From the NCBI GenBank assembly GCA_020631735.1, contig CM036201.1, positions 75,778,353 to 75,842,352 on the forward strand: a stretch of DNA of 64,000 bases, in the 5' to 3' direction. A model generated the notes under the pieces. That model did no database searches, had not been told where the DNA came from, and saw only the letters and a program-made list of their open reading frames with translations. Position 1 is the first letter of the stretch, and each line of letters opens with the position of its first letter. Shown here piece after piece: positions 1 through 11,940 of the stretch. The translations under genes and the position numbers were made by a program. The stretch is from Saccharum officinarum. Lineage: Eukaryota; Streptophyta; Magnoliopsida; Poales; Poaceae.

Positions 1-660
1 GTTGGCAACAGCACGGTACTCCGCCTCGGCACTGGAGCGGGAGACACCGGCTGGCGCTTGGACGACCAGGAGACAAGGTTGCTGCCGAGGAAGACAGCGT
101 AGCCGGAGGTGGACCTGCGGGTGTCCGGGTAGCCCGCCCAGTCAGCGTCGGTGTAGACAATCAACTCGGCAGTGGAGGACCGGCCGAGGAGCATCCCGTA
201 GCCTAGGGTGCCACGGAGGTAGCGGAGAAGGCGCTTCATAGCAGCCATGTGGTGCTCCCGCGGAGCATGCATGTAGAGGCAGAGCTGCTGTACGGCATAA
301 GTGATGTCCGGCCGGGTGAAGGTGAGGTACTGGAGCGCGCCAGCAAGACTCCGGTAGGCGGTAGAGTCTGCTGGTCCAAGCATCGGACCCCCAGCCTCGG
401 ACAGCTTCCCCTGGGTGTCAACCGGGGTGGAGCAGAACTTGCAGTCAGTCATTCCTGCTCGCTCCAAGATGTCACAAGTGAATTGTCACTGGTAGAGGAA
501 CAGGCCTGAAGGTCGGGGCTCAACAGTGACGCCGAGGAAGTGGTGAAGCACCCCAAGATCCTTCATAGCAAATTCCGTCTGGAGAGAGGCAATAATGCGG
601 TGGAGCAGAGACTCGCTGGAGGCGGTGAGGACAATGTCATCCACATAGAGCAGCAGGTAA
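1..660 (-). pseudogene. Copia polyprotein, RT 3' part and RNase H start
   Basis: Read on the minus strand from 660, this encodes the continuation of Copia reverse transcriptase. It starts at YLLLYVDDIVLTA, which carries the YVDD active-site motif. It continues through the FAMKDLG and FLG region to the RT connection and the start of RNase H (YTDADWAGYPDTRRSTSG). An in-frame stop follows the segment ending GLFLYQ (about base 495), so the copy is defective. The upstream half of the polyprotein is at 4745-8303 on the other side of the inserted solo LTR. The reading frame continues off the left edge. Confidence 0.88.
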
Positions 661-665
661 GCAGT

Positions 666-3600
666 TGTAACACCCCGGGTGTTATAGTGCTAATTAATCT
701 GCCATGTCATCATAATGCATTGCAAAGCATCTCTATTAGGTTAACATTGTTATGCATCAACTAAAACAAGTTTACTTATCTAGGTTGAATGTGTTTCTCA
801 GTGGTGTGCTCCGAACCCGAAAACCCTAATTTCGAAGGCCACCGCAAATACTTAGTCCATGCCCTGCGTAATTTGAGGTGTGCGATTGTGTTGCCCACTA
901 GTGTCAAGTGTAGGGTATGAGCTCAAGTACAACATTTAAAATGAAGCTCCAAATTTGAGTTTGAATTGGAGTCCCAAAACTTGTGAGTTTTCCGATTCGA
1001 GTTCGAATTCAAAATCTGGGGAGAAATGTAAAAGAATTTTTTTAAAGCTAATTGGTCAACCAAGAGTGGCATTTGGTCAACCATGTCATGTTGGTCCAAA
1101 TGAAGCCCTTGGGTGAGGTTTTGATCACTAAGTAATCACAAATCAAAGTAGCAACAAATTCCAATTTAAAATCCCTCCGAAAACCCTAAATTTCAAAACC
1201 CTGTTTTACCCCTTTTGAAATAATTCAAAATCTAAGCAAAATTTGGGAAAAAGTTCAAAACCAAGTTTGTAGAACTTTTCAAGGGCTACAACTTTGGTGT
1301 TTTGAGTTTTCAAAGTTTTAGTGTAAAATGTGGAGCAATTTTGAAAATAAGCAAATTTCAGATTTAATTCATTTTTGTCCCCAAACTAAGATTTCAAAAT
1401 GGAGGCTGAATTTTAAAAAGTTTTGAACAGCAAAGTTGTAGGTCTGGTCAAGATATACAACTTTGATGTTTGGAGATTTTGAAGTTTCAATATAAAATCA
1501 AAAGTAATTTCTAAATTACCAAATCTGAAAAATGTGTCCCTTTTTGAATTTAAACTCAAATTTCAAAATCCAGTTAGAATTTGAAAAAGCGTTCAATACA
1601 AAACTTGTAGAGCTTGAAAATCTGAAGATGTCATACATTGGAAGATTTTCAAGTTGCTATACAAATTTGAAAGTAATTTGAAAAACCAGTTTGAATTTCA
1701 AAAGTTGGGGGGGGGACAACTACAGTGCACGACGTATCACCGACGGCCACCGGCCGGTATGGGCGCCGGTCGATCGCCGCCGTGGCCGCTTCCATGGTCT
1801 TCTAGAGCGCGCCAGGATCGCCAGCGCGATAGCACTGCAGTGCTGCTCTGTAGACGCGATTTCCTTCTATATATACCGAGGTTCACAGTGGCGTTCACCG
1901 TTTTCGCCACCACCGCCGCCGCTAGCTCCACCGCTCGCCGCTGCCGCCGTCGAGTCACCTCTAGCCACGCAAAGCACGCCATCACGTTCGCCTCGGCCTC
2001 GCGCACCTCGTGAACCACCCAAGCCAGCCCAATTTCGTCTAAATCACCGCGGCCACCCGTTCCCGTGCCCAGCTCTGGCGACCGTGCCGCTTCACGTGGT
2101 CGGCCTCTTCCACTGCTGCTCCGAGCTTCCCGAGTGCTTCGCTGCAACCGCGGTGAGCTTCTGGTGCTTCCTGTGCCTTTGCTTTAGACGCTAGCGTGGT
2201 AGATCATCGGGACGCTGGTCACCGTAGCCGCCGTGCTGCCATGGCCGTCGGGAGAACCTTTCCGAAGCCGTAGGATAGCTGCTAGGTAGTAAAATGGATT
2301 CGCCTTGTTGTGCTAGTGCTATGGTGTCGCTTGGTTGGGTGTCCGAAGCCGTGCTCGCCGGCCGGCCACCGTGCGGACATGGCCGAGTCGGGGAGAGAGC
2401 GAAGGAGGCGGGAGGAAGGCGATGACGAGTGGGACCGCGATGTCAGCGAGAGTGAGCGGGCGGGCGCGAGGCAGGCCGGCGCTGGGCTGGGCCGCGCGAC
2501 GGGCCGGTCGCGAGCGCGCGTGCGGGCGCGTGAGCAGGCCGTCTGGTTGGGCCGGACCGCGGGGAAAAAGAAAAGTCAGCCCGATTTCGTTTTTGTTTTT
2601 CTTTTTCAAATAAATGAATAGTGTTATTATTTGTTTATTTCATTAAAAATTGTGTAGAGTTCCAAAATTCATGAAAATTTTTGTGTAAGCTTTTCAATGT
2701 ATACACTATCTAGGAAAAATGTTAAATCATGAATTTGAATACTTTGAGCAGTAGAATTAATTAGTTTCATTAAAGATTAAATGCAACTTCCAGTAATTTT
2801 AATAATTAATTTATTTATCCAAAAATTATAAAATTTATTATAGCACTGTTATAAGTCATTCTTAACCCATAGAAAAAGTTTGAGCTTGATTAGGTAAAAT
2901 TTGATCAACTTCTAATTATGCCCTAATTATTAAATAGAAAATAAATATTAATTTGAGAACTTTAAGTGTTGTGTGCCTTTTGATTGAGTGATGTCCTTAG
3001 GTCACTATCCTTTTGTGATCTCTGGCACCTTAATTTCATGATTGAGCTCGTTAGTAACTTGTTAGGTTAAAAGCTGGTATCGCGGGAAAACGTCGCTACT
3101 AGTTAGTAGGTTTTCTGTTTACGTTTGTACCGTGAAGAAAAGATGTACTCAAATCGTAACCGTGGCATGTTATCATCAAGCATCATGTTTATCATTGAGC
3201 ATCATGTTAAAGCATGTTATGTATACGTGTAGTCTCCGCTTTCGAGGAAGCCGAAGTCGTCGATCAAGCTTCCGGAGAAGAGTGATCGTCGGTGGGTTCC
3301 AGACCAGGGGGTGAAGTCCTCGAGTCTGAGTCGGTCGTCGTGTTTGAGCAAGGCAAGCCCCGGTGCATTTAAACCTTACCTTGAGTTTTACAAATGTTTT
3401 ATTATTTATATTATGGTTGACTGCATTAAGTAATTAGGAGTTGAGTGATAACCTAATTGCTGCATTATCATCCTTGATTATTGTGATATCAACCTTGATA
3501 CCTGCTTTACAGAAAATGCGTAGTATGCTTCGCTATGCTTAGAAGTTAAGCTTTTAAATGAATGTTTACATAGCCATGACGGCATATCGAATGAATATTG

Positions 3601-4744
3601 AAATATGTGAATGAACTTGTAAGATCGGGCGGGTGGTTTGGCCACTGCTAACATGCATTGGGAAAGGAGTCCCACTGTATTGTTTCCGCCTTATCAGTTA
3701 AGGACCGTACGTTGTTGGCCCTCGCGTCATGGAGTTTTTTTTAGTACTAGCCATGTGCCCATGTCGGGTAAGCCTTACTTTGGTTAGTCCATTACGAGAA
3801 CGTCTAACCTCGCACTGGGAGTGGAGAGATGGCGAGAGTAACGTGTACCCTCGGGGCTAGAATTGGGCCGGTTTCGAGGAGTACTGTGCTCTCGGGTGGC
3901 GATGGACACGTTCTGGTTTTGGGTTATTCGGGTAAGAGTTGATATATGCAAGATTCAGTTCTACATATGTCGTGTGGTTAGGAATCCCCAGCTGGGTAAA
4001 TGAAGCGGTTCGAATCGTCGTTACTCCACGAGAAAGGAGTCTTGGCCTTGCACCAACATCGTAGTTAAGAACTGGAATTGAAAGAAAGAATGAAAAAGGT
4101 TTTGATGATAATTACTTTGATCTAGATTAGGATCACCTAGAATTGGTTAATGAACCATCAATGGTAAAAGTAAAATGTTGAAGATAAGGACTTACTTTAA
4201 TAAGCTTTTCTGCAAAAAGAAAATTTAATTCTTGATTACCCGTACCTTGATTCCCTAAAGCTAGCATGCCCTTGGAGTCTTTGTCTTAGTCGGGTAAGTC
4301 TTGTTGAGTACTCTCGTACTCAGGGTTTGTTAACCCCTTTGCAGGTGCGGTTCATGAACAAGTCTGCTTCGAGCCTTGTTGCATGACCGTCGTGATTGAA
4401 GACAGTGACGACGAGTAGATTGTGTGGCCTTTGGGCAAGGCATCTCGCTTGTGTGTTGTAATAAAGTTACTACCGATACTTCTCTACTACTGGTTTGTAA
4501 TAATGTTACATAAGGTTTTAAGTTGAAAACTGGTTTGTAACCTAAGTTATTGTAAGACTTCCGCTACTTTACTCTGTTGAATATTTTGAATAAACTGTTG
4601 TAATATTGCAATACTCCTGTGATTGGATCCTGTTCGGAGGAAAACAGGCCTTTTAAGTTATGGTGAACATAAGTACGACTGTCAGAGGTCATTATGGCAA
4701 TGACGTGTGCTTGTGGGCCATCATAATTAGGAGGTTCTGTGACA
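666..4744 (+). mobile_element. Solo LTR, chromovirus-type Gypsy family, plus orientation
   Basis: A 4079-bp unit begins TGTAACACCCCGGG and ends GGTTCTGTGACA (TG...CA termini). It is flanked by identical 5-bp duplications gcagt at 661-665 and 4745-4749, and the two halves of the Copia RT abut exactly at these sites. No gag/pol is present. The termini match, in inverse orientation, the LTRs of the full-length Gypsy element at 44068-57854, as do internal landmarks such as the ttaaggaccg...cgttg box near 3698. It is therefore a solo LTR left by LTR-LTR recombination. It holds a GC-rich block (about 1735-2560) between AT-rich flanks; ORFs there look spurious. Confidence 0.9.
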
Positions 4745-7581
4745 GCAGTCTCACCCCCATAGTGGTATATGAACAGGGAGGTGTCAGACTTGGCCTCCGT
4801 GAACCCAATAGTCTGCAGAAAGGTAGCGAAACGAGAGTACCAAGCCCGGGGTGCCTGCTTGAGCCCGTAGAGAGATTTGTTGAGTCGGCAGACCAAGTCA
4901 GGACAAGAAGAATCCACGAAACCAGCCGGCTGACTGCAGTAGACCGTCTCAGTCAGAGTGCCATGGAGGAAGGTATTCTTGACATCCAGCTGATGCACAT
5001 GCCAGGAGCGCTCGAGAGCCAGTGAGAGTACCATGCGGACTGTAGCTGGCTTCACCACGGGACTGAAGGTCTCATCATAGTCAATGCCGGGGCGCTGGGT
5101 GAAGCCGCGGAGGATCCAGCGAGCCTTGTAGCGCTCCAAAGAACCATCAGCACGCCTCTTGTGCGTCCAGATCCACTTGCCGGTGACAATGTTGGAGGCC
5201 GGCAGTCGGGGCACAAGGTCCCACGTTTGGTTGGCGAGGAGTGCCGCATACTCCTCTTCCATCGCGCGGCGCCACTGAGGATCCGTCAAGGCCGCGCGGA
5301 CGGAAGAGGGTACTGGAGAGATCCCCGGCTCGCATGCGGCGGCGGTGAGGGCCTGCGGGCGAGACGCCTGCCTCGTCACCATCGGGTGAATGTGATGAGG
5401 GTCCCGGTGAAGAAGAGGCGGGTGGTCCACTGGAGGATCGACGCGAGAGCGTGGCGGGGCCGGCAGAGCACACACTGGTGGCGAAGGCGACGACGCCAGC
5501 GGCAGCGGCGGAGCTGGCTCCCGCCGTCGCTGGTAGACGATGCCGAAACGCCCTGGAGGAGGTGGTGGCGGTGGCGGCTCCCGGCGGCGCTGGTAGACGA
5601 GGCCGAAGCGCCCGGGAGGTGGGGTCGGGGCGCTCGGTCCCACGATCGGAACGGCAGTGTCGGGCACAATAAGAGGAAAGTCCTGGTGCGAGGCCGGCAG
5701 GGTCGAGGTGGGACCACTAGGAGGGCGCGCCGGAGTAGTACCTGCAGGGTAGAGGGAGAAGGGTGGCGGAAACACCGGGTCAGTGGGAAAAAGTGAAGAC
5801 TCCGCAGGGTCAGCAGGAGGTGTGGAGGTAGAGGTGTTGGAGTAAGGGAATGCCGACTCATCAAACACGACATGGCGAGAGATGAGGACACGGCGAGAAG
5901 AAAGGTCGAAGCATCGGTAACCCTTGTGATCCGGAGAGTATCCGAGAAAAACACAGAGAGTCGACCGGGGAGCCAGTTTATGAGGAGCGGTGGCGGCGGT
6001 GTTAGGGTAACACGCACACCCGAAGACTCGAAGGTGGTCGTATCTAGGAGGGGTACCGAAAAGAGCATGGTGAGGTGTGGGAGCTGGGCAGGCAGTAGAA
6101 GGAAGACGGTTAAGGAGATAGGTGGATGTGTGCAGACACTCAGCCCAGAAGCGAGCGGAAAGGGATGCCTGGAGCAGAAGGGTGCGCATGGGGTCATTGG
6201 TTGTGCGGATCATGCGCTCTGCCTTGCCGTTTTGAGATGAGGTATACGGACAAGACATGCGCAGCTGGACACCATGAGAAAGGAAGAAAGCACGTGAGGT
6301 TGAGTTATCAAACTCACGGCCATTGTCACACTGGATAGCCTTGATGGTGAGGTCGAACTGAGTGGATATCCAAGCGAAGAAGTGGCTGAGAGTGGGGAAC
6401 GCCTCGGACTTGGCGCGGAGGGGAAAAGTCCAGGAGTAATGGGAGAAATCATCGACCACCACCAAGTAGTACTTATAGCCAGACATGCTGAGAACAGGAG
6501 AGGTCCACAAGTCGCAATGGATAAGATCAAACACACAAGTGGCATGCGAGGAAGAAGACTGAAAGGGAAGACGAACGTGACGGCCCAGCTGGCACGCATG
6601 ACACAAGTGCTCATCGTGAGCCCGAGGGCACCGAATGTCGGAAACACGACTGAGCTGCATCAGGGCATCCTGGCCAGGATGGCCGAGGCGGCGGTGCCAA
6701 GTAGTGGAGGAAGTAGTGGCGGCGAAAGCGGCTGAGGAGAAAGGATGCGAAGAATATGAAACAGATGCCAGAAACCGAAGTGTGTAGAGAGGCCCAGTGC
6801 TGTCGCACCGGAGCAGAGGACATCGGGAGGCCAAATCCCGCACGGTGAGGCCAGAGGGGTCAAACTCAACTGAACAAGAGTTGTCAGTTGTGAAACGGCG
6901 AACAGAGAGAAGGTTGTGAACCATACCGGGAGCCACAAGAACATCAGGGATATGAAAGGAGCCGTGGGAACTGGCAGTGCCCACGGAGGAGACAGGAATG
7001 CAAGTGCCATTGGCAACCATGATGGAAGAGGGACAGGAAGGGTGGGGAGAACGAAGAGAAGAAAGTAGACTCGCATCTGGCGTGGTGTGGAAAGTGGCGC
7101 CCGAGTCGGCGATCCAATCAGGACTGGAGGACGGAGGGCTGACGGTGGTGCTGAAGGAGTAGGCCAGGGCAGCTGGGTCCCAACCAACAAGTCCGGACGG
7201 CGAGGCACCGGAAGGTGTAGCCCACAGGGATGTGGGGTGAAACCCTGGAGCACCAGTGAGCATGGCCACCGACGGGCGAAGCTCACTCGTTGGAGGTACC
7301 GACGACTGTGAGGCATAGAGGTGGAGTTGCTCCGGTAGGAGGGCAGTGGCGGCGGCTGGGCCCCCCGCGCCAGCAGCCCCGGCGCTCGCAGCCATGGTGG
7401 TGGCGGCGCCAGGAAGATGGTCCGGCTGCGGCGGCGGAGGAGGAGCCGATGTCGAAAGGTAGGGAGCCGAGGAGGCCCTACGAGCGACGCGGCGGCGGCA
7501 CGTGGCATGAGAGACAGCGGCGGTCGCGCCGGCGCCGCAGCAGCACCACCCGCCGTGGCGGCAAGGGCGGCTGCGCGCCAT
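4745..7581 (-). pseudogene. Copia polyprotein: protease, integrase, RT 5' part
   Basis: A long open frame on the minus strand contains a retropepsin motif [10 protein letters not shown] (about residue 157 of the frame). Next come a GAG-pre-integrase HHCC zinc region (HRRLGHPG...CHACQLGRH) and the integrase core with D (IHCDLW), D (QCDNGREF) and E (NGKAERM). The RT region follows ([40 protein letters not shown]). It breaks off after [10 protein letters not shown] where the solo LTR begins; the frame's remaining residues to 4564 are LTR sequence. The integrase triad looks intact, so damage is mainly the insertion and the separate N-terminal frame. Start position is uncertain because the protein was part of a longer polyprotein. 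Confidence 0.9.
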
Positions 7582-7721
7582 GCAGCAGCCGCAGCAGCGG
7601 CGGTGAGGGCCAGGGACGCACGCGCCTGTCGGCTGGTGCCCGCGCCTCAGTGAGGCGACGCCCTCTAGCCTTGGCCCTGGGAGGCAGCCTCCACTGGAAA
7701 ACTTGGGCGGAGGGCAGCCAC

Positions 7722-8303
7722 TCAGAGCAGGGGCACCTGCAGGGGCGGCTCGTCGGTGGTGCCAGGGTCGCCGATGGCCGGAGGGGCAGTAGCCGCACCC
7801 TCAGGAGCAGCAGCGGCTGCGCCCACAGGAGCAGCAGCGGCGGCAGAGGGCTGGGAAGCGGCGGCGGCGGCAGCAGCGGTGCCGAGACCAACAGCAGTGG
7901 CCGCGGGCGCCCAGAAGGACATGGCGGCGGTGGCGCAGAGCTGCGGCGGCGGTGGCGCAGGGGTTGAGGTGGGGACGGCGCCGTAGCGCGACCACGACGC
8001 GGTGGAGGAGGACATGGCGGGGCGCTGGCTAACCGCAGCCGCCGGCGGGGGCTCGCGCTGGATCGGGCCTCTGGCTGTGGGATTGGTGCGGTGGCTTGCG
8101 CTCACAGCAGGGGGCGGGGGAGGGGCGGCGCAGCCAGCCATAGCGGCGGCTGGCGCGCCAGGACGGGCAGCAGCGGCGCCGCCAGGATGGGCTGCGGTTG
8201 CGCTCGCAGATGCGCCCGCAGCAGCCGCCATCGGGGCCCAGGAGGAAGAAGGGAGAGGGGGGAAATAGGATGGGGAAGGAGGAGGAGGCGGCTGGCCTGC
8301 CAT
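7722..8303 (-). pseudogene. Copia N-terminal (gag-position) frame, Ala/Pro-rich
   Basis: A 193-codon minus-strand frame starts at the first ATG after the primer-binding site. It is dominated by alanine and proline runs and ends in a stop before the downstream protease frame, which lies in another register. I do not see the UBN2-type capsid domain or a CCHC zinc knuckle that Copia gag normally carries. Only about 900 bp separates the start from the protease, shorter than usual. Either the gag domain has been deleted or it is too degraded to read. The low-complexity GC-rich composition means the exact protein is uncertain. Confidence 0.55.
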
Positions 8304-8387
8304 GGGGAGGCGGCGGCGCCGGCGGCGCCGGCCTGAGGAGGCAGCGGCGGCTGGCGGCTGAAGGGTAGGAGAGGAAAAACCTAAGCT

Positions 8388-8397
8388 GCTGATACCA
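8388..8397 (-). other. Primer-binding site of the Copia element
   Basis: Immediately internal to the 5' LTR, the minus strand reads TGGTATCAGC. This matches the usual plant retrotransposon site complementary to the 3' end of initiator methionine tRNA. No spacer separates it from the LTR end. Confidence 0.85.
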
Positions 8398-8514
8398 TGT
8401 TAGAGATTGAGATTCTATTGATTTAGGCTAACCCTAGAAGGGTAGCTAAATAGGTAACCATACATGGGCCACATGGGCTTAGCCTCATGGGCCTAATGCA
8501 CTCACATTCCAACA
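8398..8514 (-). repeat. 5' LTR of the Copia element (117 bp)
   Basis: On the minus strand this reads TGTTGGAATG at its start and CTCTAACA at its end (TG...CA). It is followed directly by the primer-binding site. At 117 bp it is short for a Copia LTR. The matching 3' LTR lies beyond the left end of the window, so the assignment rests on the termini and the adjacent primer-binding site. Confidence 0.8.
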
Positions 8515-8920
8515 GTAATCACTAATCAAGAAGATACCAGAGAACTGAAAGCGCTAAACATATGCCAAAGGCTAAAGCCTTTAATGTACCAAAACTCCAA
8601 AATATCCAGCACAAGGAATTTTTGTTGCCAACCACCTGATTTGATTATGCTAGTCCAACTACATATCACTCTAAGCTAGATTACAGTAAAGCAAAGCCAG
8701 CACACTTTTGCGTCACAAAGAATATGACAGTGGGCCTTACACCATGAGAAGTATATAAAGGAAATTCTTGCCTCAGACATAGGAAATGTAAGCTGTTTTC
8801 ATTGCTACAAGGAGAAGCTGGTGAAAAACAATGTTTTTATAGTAAAACTTGAGAACAGTAAACTGGGCGTGTCTTCGGCAGGATTATGCACTTATGCTCT
8901 TCTGCGATCCAACAGGTTAC

Positions 8921-10244
8921 CTGAGGAAACTTTGCAGAGCATACAACATATGATGCAAAATTAAGAAGCTCATCCAGCCCCTCCCTCTTTCTTTCAGCAT
9001 CAACCAAAATAGGTATTTTTCTTTGACTTGCCTGCACTGGATTGTTCCATAAACAAAGGTCAGTCTCAGTAACAGTGCAGAAAGGAGCAAACTAACCATA
9101 GAAAGGCTTATGTGTGGCATTAATGCAACAGAAGGTGTAGGCTGACAACATGGACAAAATTAAAACAACTTTCCTATTCGGAGCCAAATTATATGATTTA
9201 TAAGCTATTTGCAATCAATACTGCAGAAATAGTGGGGACTATATTTTGTTTTGTTTTGTTCTTGTGCACTAAGATGATTGTGCCTCGAAGAAATTACCTC
9301 TTCTGCAACAAGCAAAGCAGTGTCATGCAATCGTACATCAAAGTAGACGATGTCTGCGCCATCTAAAGCATTCGACAAGTTTGCCTTTGTGAGCTCTTCT
9401 GGTACCATGGGCGGAGAACCAGGAGTGTGTATACATGTACGAGTTTTCCTGAAAGTCAAAAGGGGATGTTCGAATATAATTCAGTAAGATAATTGGGCTA
9501 AATAAAAAGGCATCCCTGTTCCAGGATGAAAAGTAGGGGACGTTCACAAGAGAGGGAGCGTGTCAAGTGAACTCACGTCTGCTCATCAACTATTATGTAG
9601 GTGAAGGGTGAATTCCCATTCTCTGACACCTGAAAAGAGGGATGGATACATTGCATTCTTGAGGACAGCACCGAGTGATTTTCACTGAATCGTTGAGGGA
9701 TAGTAATTCACACCAGGATGTAGGATGTGTCGACGCTATCAGATTGGAGCTCGTTCAGGATGCTTCTTCCTTGAGCATCGTTGGCTACCTGATCCGGACG
9801 GGATGGATGGATTCTTGTATGCATTAGAGCAAGGTCATGCGTTGACTAGCTGCATCCAGTTGAAGCCTTGAAGGGAAGGGAGGGGGAAATGAAATCAAGA
9901 ATGGACCTTGGAAATGATCCTGGGACGGAGGCCGAGGCGTGCAGCTGCAGTGAGCGCGTTGCCAGTGTTGCCGCCCCCCTGCATCTTGAGGGCGAGGCTG
10001 CGGATCTTATCGTCGGGGTTGGGGAAGGACGCCACCGTCGCCAGGTAGTCGACGGAGATGCCGCCGCACCCGAGCTGCAGCAGCACATAGTACATTGCAA
10101 ACGGGAGAGGAAGAGGGGCCGAGTCTGAGACCGAGACGGAGGAAGAGGAGGACGGAACCTAGCCTTATGGGAAGGGAAGGGAAGGGAAGGGAGTCAGCAC
10201 CGTACCACGACGGGGTTGGGGGTGCCGGAGGAGGCGGAGATCAT
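8921..10244 (-). CDS. PfkB-family (ribokinase-like) sugar kinase, 5' six exons only
   Basis: Minus-strand exons with GT-AG introns and consistent phases: 10244-10206, 10074-9907, 9788-9714, 9629-9577, 9448-9298 and 9031-8921 (199 codons). The protein has the PfkB N-terminal signature region (LGCGGISVDYLATVASFP, then DDKIR and QGGGNTGNAL). It also has the substrate-lid portion (NSPFTYIIVD) and a central segment (CIHTPGSPPMVP, IPILVDAE, YVVCSAKFPQ). It resembles plant PfkB-type carbohydrate kinases of the At4g28706 kind; the substrate is not known from sequence. The start is the first in-frame ATG. The C-terminal half, with the GAGD catalytic motif, is absent. The sixth exon ends in a good donor (CAG|GTAACC), and the intron runs into the Copia element at 8514. 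The remaining exons should lie left of base 1 if the gene is intact. No later exon was found in 8515-8920. Confidence 0.87.
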
Positions 10245-10773
10245 GGCGGCGATGGCACGGCCGCTGCGGCGATGCGGACGAGGAAGCGGAATAACCCTAC
10301 TACCCGCTTGACGGAGAGTATGGAGAGGAGCGGTGGGCAGCTGCAGCTGCTGGGCGCAGGGCACCATCGCCCCTCCTCTTTCTTGCTGCCGGCCTTCTTG
10401 GCCAACTCGCTGCAAGGTGGATGGAATTGATGCTCTCCGATTCCCTCTGTGCTGCTCCAACGGCTGTGCGCTCGCCTGCCACTGCAACGCTACCCGCCAA
10501 AACGAACTTCCTCCAACCAAAACAAAACCAAATCCAATGCGATGCAACTATGATTTATGCAAGGTCGAGTGGAGTGAGCGATGAGCCGATCACCGACGAG
10601 AGGACGATGATGGGCGGTGGCCGCTGTCAGCAGAAAAGAAAAAGGAAAGTGGGTTGCATTGCGGAAGGAAGGAAACAGATCGCCCGCCCCGCCCACGTGG
10701 CTGGGCCGAACCCAAAATAGGCCCAGACCAGAGTAGGCCTCCTTTCTGACATCGATGTTCAATTGCATAGTAA

Positions 10774-11280
10774 GACCCCCTTTGGAATGGAGAGACATAG
10801 GATAACTATAGAATTTCAATTTCTAAAGAATTTATTTCTTTTAGCAGCCTTTGGTTGATAAGAATATGTCACAGGAAAATTAAAGAAAAAAATTTCTTCC
10901 CTATAATTTCATATGCACAAGGAACAATGAAAAACAATAGAATAATAATGATAATAATGGCTGCAGTTCATATCTGGTTTGTTCTTAAGATTCCTATAGA
11001 ATTTCTTAGTTTATTCTGGTATCCCACACATATAATTTTACAGAAAATTTGTTCTTAAGGTATCATGTTCTTAAGGAAATTTATGTCACTTCTTATTTAG
11101 CCTAATCAAGTAGTAGGGTTGAATAAAGAAGTAACATGAATTTGCTCTTAAGATTTCTTAAAATTTTCTTAGTTTTTTCTGTACCCACCCAAACGCATAA
11201 TCTTACACAATTCTTAAGGTTTGCGCACGCAATTCTACCATACTTCTATGTTTTCTCACCTCTGCGTTCCAAAGGGGGAC
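10774..11280. mobile_element. MITE-like element with CCCCCTTTGGAA termini
   Basis: Terminal inverted repeats ccccctttggaatg and cgttccaaaggggg bound about 507 bp of AT-rich noncoding sequence. TAA-like bases flank both ends (taag before, cttaag after), which fits a PIF/Harbinger (Tourist-like) element. Internal short repeats around ttcttaag are present. A fragment of similar sequence appears near 63270. The exact end bases are uncertain by one or two positions. Confidence 0.7.
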
Positions 11281-11305
11281 TTAAGTGGTATGTACTAATT
11301 TAGAC

Positions 11306-11940
11306 TAGCAACACAAAATTTTTAACATACTCATAAAAGAGATTTTCTCATTTGAAATGAGAAATAAAACAGCATGTTTTGTTGCAAAATAAAATATTTG
11401 TGCGTGTGAAACGGAAGTATCAAATATGGTATTTGCTACCTGAATTTTAGTTTCCTTTTAGACGACGGTTATTGCATATATTTTATATTAAAATTGCAAA
11501 TTCCGTTCACTTCGATTTCTGTAGGCGCAATTCGCAATTTTTTTTGTACCGAGAATAAAAAAACCATTAGACAAAATTACAAATCCGACAAAATCTGATT
11601 TGTGTTGGCACAAAAACAATTTACAATTATTTCTATAGTAAGACAATGACAAATTTTTAATATGTTATGACATAAAGACAAATAACAAAAGTAATAACAT
11701 ACTTGTACAGCTGGTAGTAGAAGAGTGTTGCATGAAATCAACTTAAAATTCATGTGCCTGAAATATAGGAGAAGTGATCATATATATATAAAAAATGGCA
11801 TGTACGACCGGTTTCGGCTGGCAACACAAAAAATTGTCATACTGCTAAAGATATTTCCTCGTTCAAAATGAGAAACAAAGCGTCATGTTTCATTACGAAA
11901 TAACATTTTCGTGCTTGTGAAATGGAGGAATCAAATATTT
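11306..11940. repeat. Diverged direct repeat pair (11306-11430 and 11820-11940)
   Basis: Two segments of about 120 bp share the same order of landmarks: ggcaacacaaaa, an inverted tca...ttgaaatgagaaa stretch, a gcatgttt motif, cgtgcttgtgaaa, and a final atcaaatat. They lie in the same orientation about 514 bp apart upstream of the MGDG synthase gene. They may be the ends of an unidentified insertion or a local duplication. No TSD was found. Confidence 0.55.

Larger units (their letters stand above)
1..8514 (-). mobile_element. Ty1/Copia LTR retrotransposon, cut by window start and split by a solo LTR
   Basis: This is a Copia element on the minus strand. Its 5' LTR is at 8398-8514, its primer-binding site at 8388-8397, and its coding region runs from 8303 leftwards past base 1, so the 3' LTR lies outside the window. 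Domain order read on the minus strand is proline/alanine-rich N terminus, protease, integrase, reverse transcriptase, RNase H. Integrase before RT is the Copia order. A solo LTR (666-4744) interrupts the RT between the segment ending FIYH and the segment holding the YVDD catalytic box. The bases following the 5' LTR, gtaat at 8515-8519, are the candidate target duplication, but its partner is not in view. The element lies in an intron of the PfkB-like gene. Confidence 0.9.

Noticed and set aside
7290..8336. Plus-strand frames opposite the Copia N terminus
   Set aside because: Low-complexity shadows of the minus-strand Ala/Pro-rich frame.
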